64,000 nt of DNA from an uncultured Lachnospiraceae bacterium (lineage in GTDB: Bacteria; Bacillota; Clostridia; Lachnospirales; Lachnospiraceae): positions 3,995 through 67,994 of the forward strand of contig CAJURT010000004.1 in the NCBI GenBank assembly GCA_910588875.1, in the 5' to 3' direction. The position numbers and the translations under genes are program-made. Positions 26,670 through 36,362 of the stretch are shown piece after piece. The notes under the pieces are model-generated. The model saw only the letters and a program-made list of their open reading frames with translations. It did no database searches and was not told the DNA's origin. Every line of letters starts with the position of its first letter. Within the stretch, counting starts at the first letter, position 1.

Positions 26670-28325
26670 TTATCTTCTCAGCTGGAATTTACCGATCAGC
26701 CGCTTCAATATCTGTGCCTGGCCTGCCAATTGCTCGCTGGCCGCCGCACTTTCTTCGGAGGTGGCTGAATTCGACTGAATCACCGTCGAAATCTGGGTAA
26801 TGCTGTCCTTAATCCGGTTAATCGCCACTTCCTGCTCTTCGGATGCCTTGGAAATCACCTTGATCTGATCCGTCACAACCTCTGCCCCTGCTACTACAGA
26901 ATGCAGGGATTGCTGGGTCAGGTCTGTCAGCTTCGACCCGTTGTCCACCATATGCAAAGTCTTCTCAATCAACTCTGTCGTATCCTTGGCAGCATCTGCA
27001 CTCTTCGCCGCCAGATTGCGTACCTCATCTGCCACCACAGCAAACCCTTTGCCGGCGCTTCCTGCCCTTGCTGCCTCAACCGCGGCATTTAAGGCCAGAA
27101 TATTGGTCTGGAAAGCAATATCCTCAATCGTCTTGATAATATGCTGGATCTCCCCGGAACAGGAACTGATCTGGCGCATAGCCTCCACCATCTCCTGCAT
27201 CTGTTCGTTGCAGACGTTGATCTGCTCCCCTACCTGGTTTACTTCTTTTGTGGTAATTGCAGCGCTTTCCGCATTGTTGTCAACCTGTTCGGCAACCTGC
27301 TCAATCATATGCATCAGGTTATCCACCTCGGAGGCCTGCTCCGTAGCCCCCTGGGCAAGGTTCTGGGCACCGTCCGCCACCTGGTTGGAACCGGCATCCA
27401 CCTGGCTGGCAGAAGAACGGATCTGCTCCATGGTCTCGCTCAGTTCGCGGCTGATCATCCCAATCGCTTTCTGAATCTCTACAAAATCACCGATATATTG
27501 AATCTTGCTCTCACTGCCAAGATTCCCCCCCGCCATCTCATTCAGCACTGCGGTAATGTCGGAAATGTATGATTTCAGAGTCTTTACGGAACTGTTCAGG
27601 CTTTCCGCCAATACCCCGATCTCATCCTCGCTGTTTATATCAATATGGAAATTTAAGTTCCCCTGGGACAGACTCCGGCTGGATTCCGTAACCGTCTGCA
27701 GAGGCTTCACAATACGCTTCATCACATAGACCATCAGCAGAATGCTGACAATCAGGGTAACAATAATGGTAAGAATGGACATCAGTTCCGTTATGGCAAC
27801 CGAACGCATCAAACCAGCCTGATTTTCAGACACCTGGCTGTTTGTAATCTCTGCCACCTGATCCAAAAGCTTTACCAGCTTATCCACATCAGCTTTGGTA
27901 CCTGTCAGGTACATCTCGTTCGCTGCCTTTTGATCCGTTTTTCCCAATTCCAAAACAGCCTGAGCCGACTCATGGATCGCCTGATGGATCGGCTTCATCT
28001 GCTCAATCAGCTGCAGAACCTGGTCATTTGGAATCTTGCTCACCTCAGGGTCATAGAACCATTTCCCCAGGACACAGCCCTTGTAATCTGTGCTTCCGGT
28101 AAATTCCGTCCCCATGGCAGTCGCTGAACACAAATTCTCCACCCATCCATAATGAGCTTTCTCTGCAGTCAATACCAGCGCATGGATCTCCGTCCACTCC
28201 TCAGTGGATCTACTGTATTTCTTCACCTTGCCCATACCACTGAATGTCACAATGCCGCTGACAATCACTACAAGAAAAATAAGGGCGATGCGTACCATAA
28301 TATCCTGTTTAATGCTATGCCTCAT
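26670..28325 (-). CDS. Methyl-accepting chemotaxis protein with extracytoplasmic CZB-like domain
   Basis: A 551-residue chemoreceptor with two membrane helices (about 10-31 and 185-207), HAMP, and a signalling hairpin with the tip 'IEDIAFQTNILALNAAVEAARAG'. The region outside the membrane carries a CZB zinc-binding pattern: His58-x2-Trp61, Cys84-x2-Gly87-x-Trp89, His114 and His118. CZB domains are best known as cytosolic sensors of zinc, pH or hypochlorite; here the motif precedes the second helix. ATG at 28325 follows AGGTGGAG. It lies 52 bases after the other chemoreceptor, so they share its sigma-28 promoter. Confidence 0.9.
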   Translation of the reverse strand: MRHSIKQDIMVRIALIFLVVIVSGIVTFSGMGKVKKYSRSTEEWTEIHALVLTAEKAHYGWVENLCSATAMGTEFTGSTDYKGCVLGKWFYDPEVSKIPNDQVLQLIEQMKPIHQAIHESAQAVLELGKTDQKAANEMYLTGTKADVDKLVKLLDQVAEITNSQVSENQAGLMRSVAITELMSILTIIVTLIVSILLMVYVMKRIVKPLQTVTESSRSLSQGNLNFHIDINSEDEIGVLAESLNSSVKTLKSYISDITAVLNEMAGGNLGSESKIQYIGDFVEIQKAIGMISRELSETMEQIRSSASQVDAGSNQVADGAQNLAQGATEQASEVDNLMHMIEQVAEQVDNNAESAAITTKEVNQVGEQINVCNEQMQEMVEAMRQISSCSGEIQHIIKTIEDIAFQTNILALNAAVEAARAGSAGKGFAVVADEVRNLAAKSADAAKDTTELIEKTLHMVDNGSKLTDLTQQSLHSVVAGAEVVTDQIKVISKASEEQEVAINRIKDSITQISTVIQSNSATSEESAAASEQLAGQAQILKRLIGKFQLRR

Positions 28326-28377
28326 TTTCTCCACCTCATATCCTTTTTGAAAGTACGATATCCCAACCTTATTGTCT

Positions 28378-30174
28378 TTAATACTTATCGCTGCCGCCAT
28401 AAGTGGTATAGGAAGACAGATCTACATAGCTTTCATCATCTTCCTCGGGCTCGTACTGCGGCACCTCGGGCATCGCTCCCATGCCGCCCTGCCCCTCAAG
28501 GCGGAACTTCTTCACCAGTTCCTTCAGGATCTGTGCCTGGCCGGACAGTTCTTCGCTGGCGGCTGCACTCTGCTCTGCTGTGGCAGAGTTGGTCTGAACC
28601 ACGCTGGAAATCTGGTCAATACCGATGGTAATCTGTGTGATCCCCTCTGCCTGTTCCTTGGAAGCCTTGGCAATGGAATCCATCATGGTGGTGGCTTCCG
28701 TAATTCCGTTCATCACCTGCTCCAGGGACTTTGCCGTCTCATCTGCAATCCGCTTCCCGTTCTCCACTGCGTTGAGAGAATTCTCAATCAGTACAGCCGT
28801 ATTCTTGGACGCCTCCGCACTCTTGCTGGCAAGGTTCCTCACCTCATCCGCCACAACGGCAAAGCCCTTGCCTGCCGCACCGGCCCTTGCCGCCTCAACT
28901 GCCGCATTCAATGCCAGGATATTGGTCTGGAATGCAATGTCCTCGATGGTCTTGATGATCTTGCCGATCTCGCCGGAAGCATTGTTGATATCCGACATGG
29001 CGTTCAGCATATCCTGCATCCTGCGGTTGCTCTCCCCGGCCACTTCTCCGACCATCTCTGCCTTCTGCCCTGCCACCTGGGCATTCTCGGCATTACGGTT
29101 GATATTGCCGGAAATCTCGTTGATGGAAGCAGACAACTCCTCCACGGAAGAAGCCTGCTCTGTAGCGCCTTGGGACAATGCCTGGGCCCCGGAAGACACC
29201 TGGTCCGAACCGGAAGACACCTGGTCTGCAGAACGGTTCAGAGTAGTAAGGGTATTGTTGAAGCTGTCCTTGATCTTCTTCATGGAATGGAAAATCTTCT
29301 GGTAATCCCCGATATAAATCTCAGGCGCTGTGGAATGAACTGTAAAGTCCCCGCTCGCCATGGCGCTCAGCACGGTCTCAATATCCCGGATAATAGTCGC
29401 CACGCCCTGGGCCACCTTATGCATATTCCCGGACATCTCGCCAAACTCGTCCCCTGCGTCATAGTTAACCTCCACGGAAAGATGGCCTTTAACCATCTCC
29501 TCCATGGCATCCTCTATCTTCTTCACCGGATTCAGGATATTGTTGGTCAGCATAACGGCAATCACGCAGGTAATGCCAAAGGCAACCACTGCAATCACAA
29601 CTGCCAGCGCCAAAAGGGCGTTATCCAATGCCATGGCTGTCTCATAAGTGTCCTGGCATCCTGTCTTCATGTTATCAAATGCCGTCTGAAGAATACTGGC
29701 GAACTCCTCCGTCTTGGGGTTATACTCATTCAGAAGAAGTTCCTGGGCCATACGGCTGCCCTCCTCGTTATTCATACGGGCATACTCATAGATCTGAAGG
29801 CGCAGGCTTTTGGCTTCATTCATCTTTGTCTCGAAATCCTTCAGCAAAGACACGTCGCCGGAATAATTGGAATAAATCCACTGCAGCTTTTCCTGAATAT
29901 TGCTCACATGCTGGTCCACGGTTGCAATCCGCTGCTCGGTCTGTGAGGAATCCGTAGTCACCACGCTGAGCAGCAGTTCCTTCAGCGCCCGCTGAAGGCT
30001 GATCCGCATCTCGTAAATATTCGCTATTGCGTGATAATCTTCCTCATAAAATTTCTCGTAGCTTGCTTTTGACTTGGAGATCCCTATGCCCGCGGCCACC
30101 ACCGACACCAGGAATAATGTCAATATAATGCCGAAAGACACAAGAAACTTTTTACCCACCTTTAAATTCTTCAT
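28378..30174 (-). CDS. Methyl-accepting chemotaxis protein, four-helix-bundle sensor
   Basis: A 598-residue chemoreceptor. Helices at about 10-31 and 186-212 bracket a largely helical extracytoplasmic domain of 4HB type. HAMP follows, then a second HAMP-like stretch, methylation helices and the same signalling tip as its neighbour. The acidic C-terminal tail 'PEVPQYEPEEDDESYVDLSS' ends in 'GGSDKY'; it is not a CheR-tethering NWETF pentapeptide. The ligand is unknown. It is the first gene after a sigma-28 promoter and divergent from cheA. Confidence 0.93.
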   Translation of the reverse strand: MKNLKVGKKFLVSFGIILTLFLVSVVAAGIGISKSKASYEKFYEEDYHAIANIYEMRISLQRALKELLLSVVTTDSSQTEQRIATVDQHVSNIQEKLQWIYSNYSGDVSLLKDFETKMNEAKSLRLQIYEYARMNNEEGSRMAQELLLNEYNPKTEEFASILQTAFDNMKTGCQDTYETAMALDNALLALAVVIAVVAFGITCVIAVMLTNNILNPVKKIEDAMEEMVKGHLSVEVNYDAGDEFGEMSGNMHKVAQGVATIIRDIETVLSAMASGDFTVHSTAPEIYIGDYQKIFHSMKKIKDSFNNTLTTLNRSADQVSSGSDQVSSGAQALSQGATEQASSVEELSASINEISGNINRNAENAQVAGQKAEMVGEVAGESNRRMQDMLNAMSDINNASGEIGKIIKTIEDIAFQTNILALNAAVEAARAGAAGKGFAVVADEVRNLASKSAEASKNTAVLIENSLNAVENGKRIADETAKSLEQVMNGITEATTMMDSIAKASKEQAEGITQITIGIDQISSVVQTNSATAEQSAAASEELSGQAQILKELVKKFRLEGQGGMGAMPEVPQYEPEEDDESYVDLSSYTTYGGSDKY

Positions 30175-30256
30175 TCGTTGCTCCTCCTTGTTGAGCCTTC
30201 ATTTCTCGGCTGCCGACTAAAATTTGAGGGCTGCCATTACCACACTCTTTTATACT

Positions 30257-30283
30257 ATTTCGGCACGTTTTGCCTTTTTATAA
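30257..30283 (-). promoter_or_regulatory. Sigma-28 promoter of the chemoreceptor operon
   Basis: Minus-strand TTAT (30283-30280), 15-base spacer, GCCGAAAT (30264-30257). Confidence 0.65.
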
Positions 30284-30322
30284 TACAAATCACAAATTTT
30301 TTTTAAAAAATTTGCATTTCCC

Positions 30323-30349
30323 TTAATAAACTGCTTTTTCCGCCGATAT
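30323..30349 (+). promoter_or_regulatory. Sigma-28 promoter of the cheA operon
   Basis: TTAA (30323-30326), 15-base spacer, GCCGATAT (30342-30349), about 90 bases upstream of cheA. Confidence 0.7.
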
Positions 30350-30442
30350 TACTACCAGTATGTTGTGGTCTGGTATGCTTTTATTTGTACAGGACTGTTT
30401 TATTTTCATGCAAAACATTAAAAAGGATAGGTGGTGTATCGA

Positions 30443-32575
30443 ATGGATAACGGTATGGAAAGTATGCTTGATACATATCTTTTTGAGACGAACTCCCTGT
30501 TGGACAATTTGGATGAGATGCTGGTGAAAGATGAAAAGCTGGGCGATTTCTCATCGGACGACGTCAATGAGATCTTTCGTATCATGCACACCATCAAGGG
30601 TTCCTCTGCCATGATGGAATTCGGCTCTCTCTCCAGCATTGCGCATCATATAGAAGATTTGTTCTTCTATATCCGCGACAAGGGGATTGACTCCTTAAGT
30701 TCCCAGCACAAGAAGGAACTGTTCAACCTGATGTTCCGTTCTGAGGACTGTCTGCGCGGACAGGTGGAGAAGGTAGAGAGCGGGGAGCCCCTGGATACGG
30801 ACATGGATGCGTTTGCTTCCGAGATCAACAATTTCTTAAAAAAGATCAGCAATGCAGATGGCTCTTCCGCTGATAACGGCGGCGCCCAGCAGGAGGATGC
30901 AGCTGCAAAAGCAAAGGCTGGCGCCCCTGCTCCCGGCGGCTCCGCGGATGGAAACCTGCCCGCCGACCCCAGTGCCGTATGCTTTATCCACGTGTTCCTT
31001 GACGAAGGGATCGGCATGGAGAACCTGCGTGCCTTCATGATTATCAACTCCTTGAAGGAATGTGAACTGGACTTCCGCTATTATCCGGAGAATATGGAAT
31101 CCAACCCTGATTCCTGCGCCTCCATCATTGAGGACGGCTTCTATATGGCTTTTGATTCCGAAGAGATGGCATCCAGGGCAGGAGATCTCCTCTGCACCCA
31201 GAACCATATCCGTTCTTATGAACTGGTTACCATTCCGGAACCGGAGCCGGAGCCCGTGGCCCCCGAGCCAGATAAGGCGGCGGCAGCGGCTGAACCTGCC
31301 GGACAGGCTGTCCCCTCCGCCAGTGAGGCGGCGCCCAAACCACAGGCCCCTGCCAAGCAGCATCAGGGGACTCCCGTCAAGCAGAACCTGATCAGCGTGA
31401 ATATCATGAAGCTGGATGACTTGCAGGCAATCGTGGGCGAGATTGTAATCACGGAATCCATGGTTACTTCCGCCCCGGAATTAAACCAGCTGAACCGGGA
31501 TGCCTATGACAACTTTATGAAATCCGCCCGCCAGCTGCGCAAGCTGACCGACGATTTGCAGGATATTGCCATGTCCCTGCGGATGGTCCCCATATCCGGT
31601 GTGTTCCAGAAGATGAACCGGATTGTCCGTGATATGAAGCAGAAGCTGGGCAAGGATGTCCGCCTGACCCTCATCGGCGAGGATACGGAGATCGACAAGA
31701 CCATCGTGGACAGCATCCAGGATCCGATTATGCATATGGTACGTAATGCCATGGACCATGGGATTGAAGATGATGCCAATGACCGGGTACGGGCCGGGAA
31801 GAATCCCCAGGGTGAGATTATCCTGTCCGCTTCCCACACCAGCAGCGAAGTCGTGATCACCATCTCCGATGACGGAAAAGGCATGGATCCCGAGAAACTG
31901 CTGGCCAAGGCCAAAGAGCGCGGCATCCTCACCAAACCGGAGAGTGAATACTCCCGCAAGGAAGCCCTGGGTCTGGTCATGCTGCCAGGCTTTTCCACCA
32001 ACCAGACGGTCACCGAATTTTCCGGCAGGGGTGTTGGCATGGATGTGGTGAAAAAGAATGTGGAATCTGTAGGAGGCGTTGTCTCCCTTTCCAGCGAATT
32101 GGGCAAAGGAACCACATTCCTGATGAAGATCCCCCTGACCCTGGCTATCATGGATGGCATGAAGGTGACGGTAGGGACTTCCATCTTTACCATCCCCATC
32201 GCCAATATACGCCAGTCCTTCAAGATCCTGACAGAGGAAATCATCCGTGACGAGAACGGAAGCGAGATGGTGGAACGCATGGGAAGCTTCTACCCCATTG
32301 TAAGGCTCCATCAGTTCTACGGCATCGACACCGAGGTCACCAACTTAGAAGACGGCATTGTCATGTGGATCGAGTCCAGTGACCGTTCCTTCTGCCTGTT
32401 TGTGGATGACCTGATCGGGGAACAGCAGGTGGTTGTCAAGCCGCTCCCTGCCTTCTTAAATTCCTTCGAACTTAAGAGTTTCGGCATTGGAGGATGTACG
32501 ATCCTGGGTGATGGAAATATCAGCATTATTCTAGATGTCCCGAGCCTTCACTCAGCGGCTCTGGAAAACATGTAA
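30443..32575 (+). CDS. cheA: Chemotaxis histidine kinase CheA
   Basis: A 710-residue cytosolic kinase passing phosphate to CheY and CheB. The P1 Hpt domain has His49 in 'RIMHTIKGSSAMM'. A P2-like domain (about 175-265) is followed by a Pro/Ala-rich linker. Then come the P3 dimer helices, the P4 ATPase with N box 'HMVRNAMDHGIEDDAN', G1 'SDDGKGMD' and G2 'GRGVGMDVVKKNVESVGG', and the P5 CheW-like domain from about 570. ATG at 30443 is chosen because AGGTGG sits eight bases before it; the GTG codons upstream overlap that site. First gene of cheA-cheW-cheR-cheB-C39. Confidence 0.97.
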   Translation: MDNGMESMLDTYLFETNSLLDNLDEMLVKDEKLGDFSSDDVNEIFRIMHTIKGSSAMMEFGSLSSIAHHIEDLFFYIRDKGIDSLSSQHKKELFNLMFRSEDCLRGQVEKVESGEPLDTDMDAFASEINNFLKKISNADGSSADNGGAQQEDAAAKAKAGAPAPGGSADGNLPADPSAVCFIHVFLDEGIGMENLRAFMIINSLKECELDFRYYPENMESNPDSCASIIEDGFYMAFDSEEMASRAGDLLCTQNHIRSYELVTIPEPEPEPVAPEPDKAAAAAEPAGQAVPSASEAAPKPQAPAKQHQGTPVKQNLISVNIMKLDDLQAIVGEIVITESMVTSAPELNQLNRDAYDNFMKSARQLRKLTDDLQDIAMSLRMVPISGVFQKMNRIVRDMKQKLGKDVRLTLIGEDTEIDKTIVDSIQDPIMHMVRNAMDHGIEDDANDRVRAGKNPQGEIILSASHTSSEVVITISDDGKGMDPEKLLAKAKERGILTKPESEYSRKEALGLVMLPGFSTNQTVTEFSGRGVGMDVVKKNVESVGGVVSLSSELGKGTTFLMKIPLTLAIMDGMKVTVGTSIFTIPIANIRQSFKILTEEIIRDENGSEMVERMGSFYPIVRLHQFYGIDTEVTNLEDGIVMWIESSDRSFCLFVDDLIGEQQVVVKPLPAFLNSFELKSFGIGGCTILGDGNISIILDVPSLHSAALENM

Positions 32576-32593
32576 AGAGGGGAGGAACCAAAC

Positions 32594-33073
32594 ATGTCTG
32601 AACAAATTAACGACCAGGAGATCCTGGATGTGCCTGACGCAGAAGAGAATTCCACTGTGGAACGCTGCCTCACCTTTGAATCCGGAGACCTCATTTTATA
32701 TATCAGCACCAAACATGTGATTGAGATCATCAACAACCATTCTATCACCCCCCTGCCCCTGGTGGCTCCTTATATCAAGGGTATCATCAACCTGCGGGGC
32801 CAGATCCTCCCGGTGGTGGATCTGAAGCTGCGGATGGGCCAGGGAGGAGACTGCTCCTCCAACAGCACATGCATTATTGTACTGGATATCAACTCCGTCT
32901 CCCTGGGGATCCTTGTAGATTCCGTGCGCCAGGTGGTTGACATCAACTTGAAGAATGTACGTCCAATCCCCCTGAAACGTCAGCAAAAGCTGCTTGACGG
33001 AATGGTAATTATGGAAGATGGAAGCGTCTTTATGTCCATCGACTGCCAGGCGCTCTCCAGCACTGATGACTAA
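32594..33073 (+). CDS. cheW: Chemotaxis coupling protein CheW
   Basis: A 159-residue adaptor linking CheA to chemoreceptors. It has the double SH3-like CheW fold with 'PYIKGIINLRGQILPVVDLK' and 'GILVDSVRQVVDI'. Residues 1-25 form an acidic lead. Gap of 18 bases after cheA, with GAGGGGAGGAA as ribosome site. No separate cheY, cheD or cheC is in the window, so the response regulator for the motor must be elsewhere. Confidence 0.95.
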   Translation: MSEQINDQEILDVPDAEENSTVERCLTFESGDLILYISTKHVIEIINNHSITPLPLVAPYIKGIINLRGQILPVVDLKLRMGQGGDCSSNSTCIIVLDINSVSLGILVDSVRQVVDINLKNVRPIPLKRQQKLLDGMVIMEDGSVFMSIDCQALSSTDD

Positions 33074-33100
33074 GCCCCAAAAAGAAACAGGAGTAATCTG

Positions 33101-33919
33101 ATGCTGACATTAACAGACAATGATTTCCAGCGCTTATATAGTTATATCAAGAAGAATTACGGGATCGACTTAAGCAAGAAAAAGCAGCTGATCGTCAGCC
33201 GGCTTTCCAACACCCTTTCCGCAAAAGGGTTCGGAGATTTTTCGGCATATGTGGATGAGATCATCTCCGGCCGCGATCCGGAGATGGTCACTGCCATGCT
33301 CAACAAGCTGACTACAAACTACACTTACTTCCTTCGGGAGGAAGCACATTTTAAATATTTTGAGCAGGTTGTGCTCCCTGACCTGGCCAAGAAGCATGCC
33401 CGGGATAAAGTGCTTTCCATTTGGAGTGCAGGCTGTTCCTCCGGCGAGGAGCCCTATACCATCTCCATCTACCTGAAAGAATTTTTTGGCGCACAGGCTT
33501 CCCAGTGGGATACCAGGATCCTTGCCACGGATATTTCCCAAAAGATCCTGAACACGGCTATTGTCGCCTCCTACAACGAGGAAAGCATCGCCCCCCTTCC
33601 CGATTCCTGGAAGAAAAAATATTTCGTCAACACAGGGGCAGGCCGCTGTACCGTGGCTCCCATACTAAAACAGAACGTGATTTTCCGGCCGTTCAACCTG
33701 ATGGATCCGATCAATTTCAAGAAAAAATTTGACCTGATCTTCTGCCGTAACGTCATGATCTATTTTGACCAGGACACCAAGGATGCTTTGGTACGGCGTT
33801 TTTACAACGCCACCGTCCCTGGCGGCCATCTCTTTATCGGCCATTCCGAGGGGCTGACCAAGGCAACCTGCCCCTATGAATATATCCAGCCTGCCATTTA
33901 CCGCAAATCAGGGAAGTAG
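33101..33919 (+). CDS. cheR: Chemoreceptor glutamate methyltransferase CheR
   Basis: A 272-residue SAM-dependent methyltransferase modifying receptor glutamates. It has the N-terminal helical domain ('YGIDLSKKKQLIVSRL'), then the SAM site 'WSAGCSSGEEPYTISIYL', 'ILATDISQKIL' and 'FDLIFCRNVMIYFD'. Full length for the family. Third gene of the chemotaxis operon; opposite in effect to the next gene, cheB. Confidence 0.96.
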   Translation: MLTLTDNDFQRLYSYIKKNYGIDLSKKKQLIVSRLSNTLSAKGFGDFSAYVDEIISGRDPEMVTAMLNKLTTNYTYFLREEAHFKYFEQVVLPDLAKKHARDKVLSIWSAGCSSGEEPYTISIYLKEFFGAQASQWDTRILATDISQKILNTAIVASYNEESIAPLPDSWKKKYFVNTGAGRCTVAPILKQNVIFRPFNLMDPINFKKKFDLIFCRNVMIYFDQDTKDALVRRFYNATVPGGHLFIGHSEGLTKATCPYEYIQPAIYRKSGK

Positions 33920-33947
33920 GCTTGATTAGAAAGAAGGTTTGATTAGC

Positions 33948-35057
33948 ATGCGCAAGATCCGTGTGATGATTGTAGATGATTCCATGCTGTTCCGGAGTTG
34001 GTTGGTTCAGAATATAGGGGCTGATTCCCGGTTTGAGGTAGTGGGATACGCAGTCAACGCCCTGGAAGCAAAGGATAAGCTTCCCCAACTCAAGCCAGAC
34101 ATCCTGACTTTGGACATTGAGATGCCTGGCATGACCGGCATTGACTTTTTGAGGGAGGTTCTTCCTCTCCATCCGGTTCCCATTATCCTGGTATCTTCCC
34201 TCAATGTACGGGTGTTTGACGCACTGGCCGCAGGCGCTGTCGATTTTGTGCGTAAACCGGATATGAATACGGAAGGCGGCAAGGAAGCCTTTCTGAACAC
34301 TCTAAAATCCAAACTCTGCGCCGGTGCAGACGCCAAGGTGCGCCTCCCTGGCGCCAGGACGGACAGCGCTGCCGTGCACATGGCTACCGGAAGCGATTAC
34401 CATGGGGCTGCTTCTGCTGTCCCCCACACGGCTTCCCCCTCCCATGGAACTGCCGCATCCTCCCGCTTACCGGCCAATTTCGGGAATATCGACGTGATCG
34501 CAATCGGGGCTTCCACCGGCGGCACTGAGGCAATACTGGAAGTGGTCCGCCAGTTCCCTGCCCGGATGCCCGGGATCGTCATCACCCAGCACATGCCCCC
34601 TGGCTTTACCTCCATGTATGCAGAGCGTCTGAACCGCATCTGTCAGCTAAAGGTAAAGGAAGCCGCCCATGGCGACAAGGTTCAGCCCGGCCAGATCCTC
34701 CTGGCTCCCGGCGGCCTGCAGATGCGGGTAGTCCGGATGGGTTCCGGCTATTCTGTCAGCTGCACCAGCGAGGCAAAGGTGAGCGGCCACAGGCCATCCG
34801 TGGATGTCCTCTTTGACTCCGTGGCTGCCACGGTAAAAAACCGGGCCATCGGTGTGATCCTTACCGGCATGGGGGCGGACGGGGCTGCCGGGCTGCTTCG
34901 GATGCGCAAGGCAGGAGCCTACACCATCGGCCAAAACCGGGAAACCTGCGTGGTATACGGGATGCCCATGGAGGCATACCGGGCGGGGGCTGTCTGTGTC
35001 CAGTCTGCCCTAAGTTCCATCCCCCAGGTCGTGATGGCCCGCCTGTCCAAAGCCTGA
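33948..35057 (+). CDS. cheB: Chemotaxis methylesterase CheB
   Basis: A 369-residue response regulator and methylesterase/deamidase for chemoreceptors. The receiver domain has 'VMIVDDSMLFRSWL' and phospho-acceptor Asp56 ('LTLDIEMPGMTG'). A Ser/Ala/His-rich linker (about 125-178) precedes the catalytic domain with 'AIGASTGGTEA' (Ser), 'ITQHMPPGFT' (His) and 'ILTGMGADGAAGL' (Asp). ATG at 33948 follows AGAAGG ten bases upstream; an in-frame TTG three codons earlier is less likely. Confidence 0.95.
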   Translation: MRKIRVMIVDDSMLFRSWLVQNIGADSRFEVVGYAVNALEAKDKLPQLKPDILTLDIEMPGMTGIDFLREVLPLHPVPIILVSSLNVRVFDALAAGAVDFVRKPDMNTEGGKEAFLNTLKSKLCAGADAKVRLPGARTDSAAVHMATGSDYHGAASAVPHTASPSHGTAASSRLPANFGNIDVIAIGASTGGTEAILEVVRQFPARMPGIVITQHMPPGFTSMYAERLNRICQLKVKEAAHGDKVQPGQILLAPGGLQMRVVRMGSGYSVSCTSEAKVSGHRPSVDVLFDSVAATVKNRAIGVILTGMGADGAAGLLRMRKAGAYTIGQNRETCVVYGMPMEAYRAGAVCVQSALSSIPQVVMARLSKA

Positions 35058-35074
35058 ATTGGAGTTAACCGCCT

Positions 35075-36253
35075 ATGCAGAGATTATCAAACTATAACCA
35101 TATCTCCGGAAAGCAGGAGCCCGTCAGCCGGTCCCCTGCTTTTCCGGTTCCTGTCCTTGTAACCAGCAGCGGTGATATCCCCCCTCTTCCCGTAAAAAAC
35201 TACAAAAAAAATCCCGGGGGAAACTCCCGTACAGGAAATACCGGCGCTAAAAACCGTCATAAAACCTCCCGAACATCAGATCCGTCCCCGGAAAACACAC
35301 GCAATGCTTCTGCAGGAAAAAAACGCAGAAAAAAAGGGATGGCAGAATGGCTGGTCACAGGCGCCATCGCTGCCGCTGCCATTGCCATTGCTGCCAGCCT
35401 GCTGTTTTATTTTCGTCCCTTCACCCTCAGCGATGCTGCCGGTGCCGCCCGGCACATTGCCTCCACCGTACATGGCTATGCCTCCGGGAAAATCAACGGC
35501 CTCCTGGAAGATTTGCACTCTATGGCAAAGAGCAAAACTCCTTCCCCGGAATCCGGCACCGAAGCCCCTCTCCCATCAGCTTCTGACGAGACAGGCAATG
35601 CGGACGTTATCTCAACCCTAAACCGCACTACGGATCTGGGGCAGGCTTCCGCCTTCCGCACAGAGCCGGTCTTTGTGCCCCAGGAAGACTCCATCTTCAT
35701 GTTTATGCTGGACACCTCCCTGGGATCCATGCTCTATTATAGCCAGGGTGATGTCCGCTGGAAGGATTACCTCTACGGAGGCCAGGATCCCATCAGCCGC
35801 TATGGCTGCGGCCCTGTCTGCGTGGCCATGATTATCAACAGCTTTTCCCCCACCGGGGTCAGCCCTATTGAGATGGCGGACTGGGCTGCCGCCAACGGCT
35901 GCTATGCCAGGCATGGCGGTTCCTACCATTGCCTGATCCCCGACAGCCTCTCTGCCTTCGGCTTAGAGGTGGAAAGCGTCACAGACCGCTCCGTGGAGCA
36001 TGTGTCAGAACTTCTCAATTCCGGCCATATCCTCATCGCCCTGATGGGGCGGGGAAGCCTGACCCAGAACGGCCACTTTATCATCATTGCCCAGCTATGT
36101 GCCAACGGGAATGTCTATATCGCTGATCCTGCCAACTTTGAGAACTGCACCAAGGAGTGGGAACTCCAGCTGCTGATGGATGAACTGAAAGAGGCCTATG
36201 ACAGCGGCGGTCCCTTATGGGCCGTCTCCATCCCGGAACCGAACTCTCCCTGA
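35075..36253 (+). CDS. Membrane-anchored C39-family cysteine peptidase-like protein
   Basis: A 392-residue protein with a basic, Pro/Ser/Asn-rich cytosolic segment (1-90), one membrane helix (about 92-112), a linker and an extracytoplasmic C39-like domain from about 220. Cys245 ('RYGCGPVCVAM'), His334 ('NGHFIIIAQ') and Asp351 ('YIADP') could form the papain-type catalytic set, and 'YSQGDVRWKDYLYG' is usual at the domain start. It follows cheB by 17 bases in the operon, which is unusual company. Substrate unknown; peptidoglycan peptides or envelope proteins are possible. Confidence 0.82.
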   Translation: MQRLSNYNHISGKQEPVSRSPAFPVPVLVTSSGDIPPLPVKNYKKNPGGNSRTGNTGAKNRHKTSRTSDPSPENTRNASAGKKRRKKGMAEWLVTGAIAAAAIAIAASLLFYFRPFTLSDAAGAARHIASTVHGYASGKINGLLEDLHSMAKSKTPSPESGTEAPLPSASDETGNADVISTLNRTTDLGQASAFRTEPVFVPQEDSIFMFMLDTSLGSMLYYSQGDVRWKDYLYGGQDPISRYGCGPVCVAMIINSFSPTGVSPIEMADWAAANGCYARHGGSYHCLIPDSLSAFGLEVESVTDRSVEHVSELLNSGHILIALMGRGSLTQNGHFIIIAQLCANGNVYIADPANFENCTKEWELQLLMDELKEAYDSGGPLWAVSIPEPNSP

Positions 36254-36362
36254 ACAAGGGAACACAGGGTTTTGCACCATGGATTCACGGTTCTGCCAGG
36301 CTCTCTTCCCTGTCCAAAACCAGTCTGCCGCTTCCTCCTCCCAAGAAGGATCCGGCAGCGGG

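Noticed and set aside
28372..29946. 524-residue open frame opposite to a chemoreceptor gene
   Set aside because: Antisense to the conserved MCP sequence; no ribosome site and a Cys/His/Gly-rich unnatural composition.
30175..30442. c-di-GMP riboswitch in the motility leaders (30.2, 40.4, 49.9 and 62.7 kb)
   Set aside because: No GEMM-I or GEMM-II core could be recognised by eye; only sigma-28 promoters and ribosome sites are clear.
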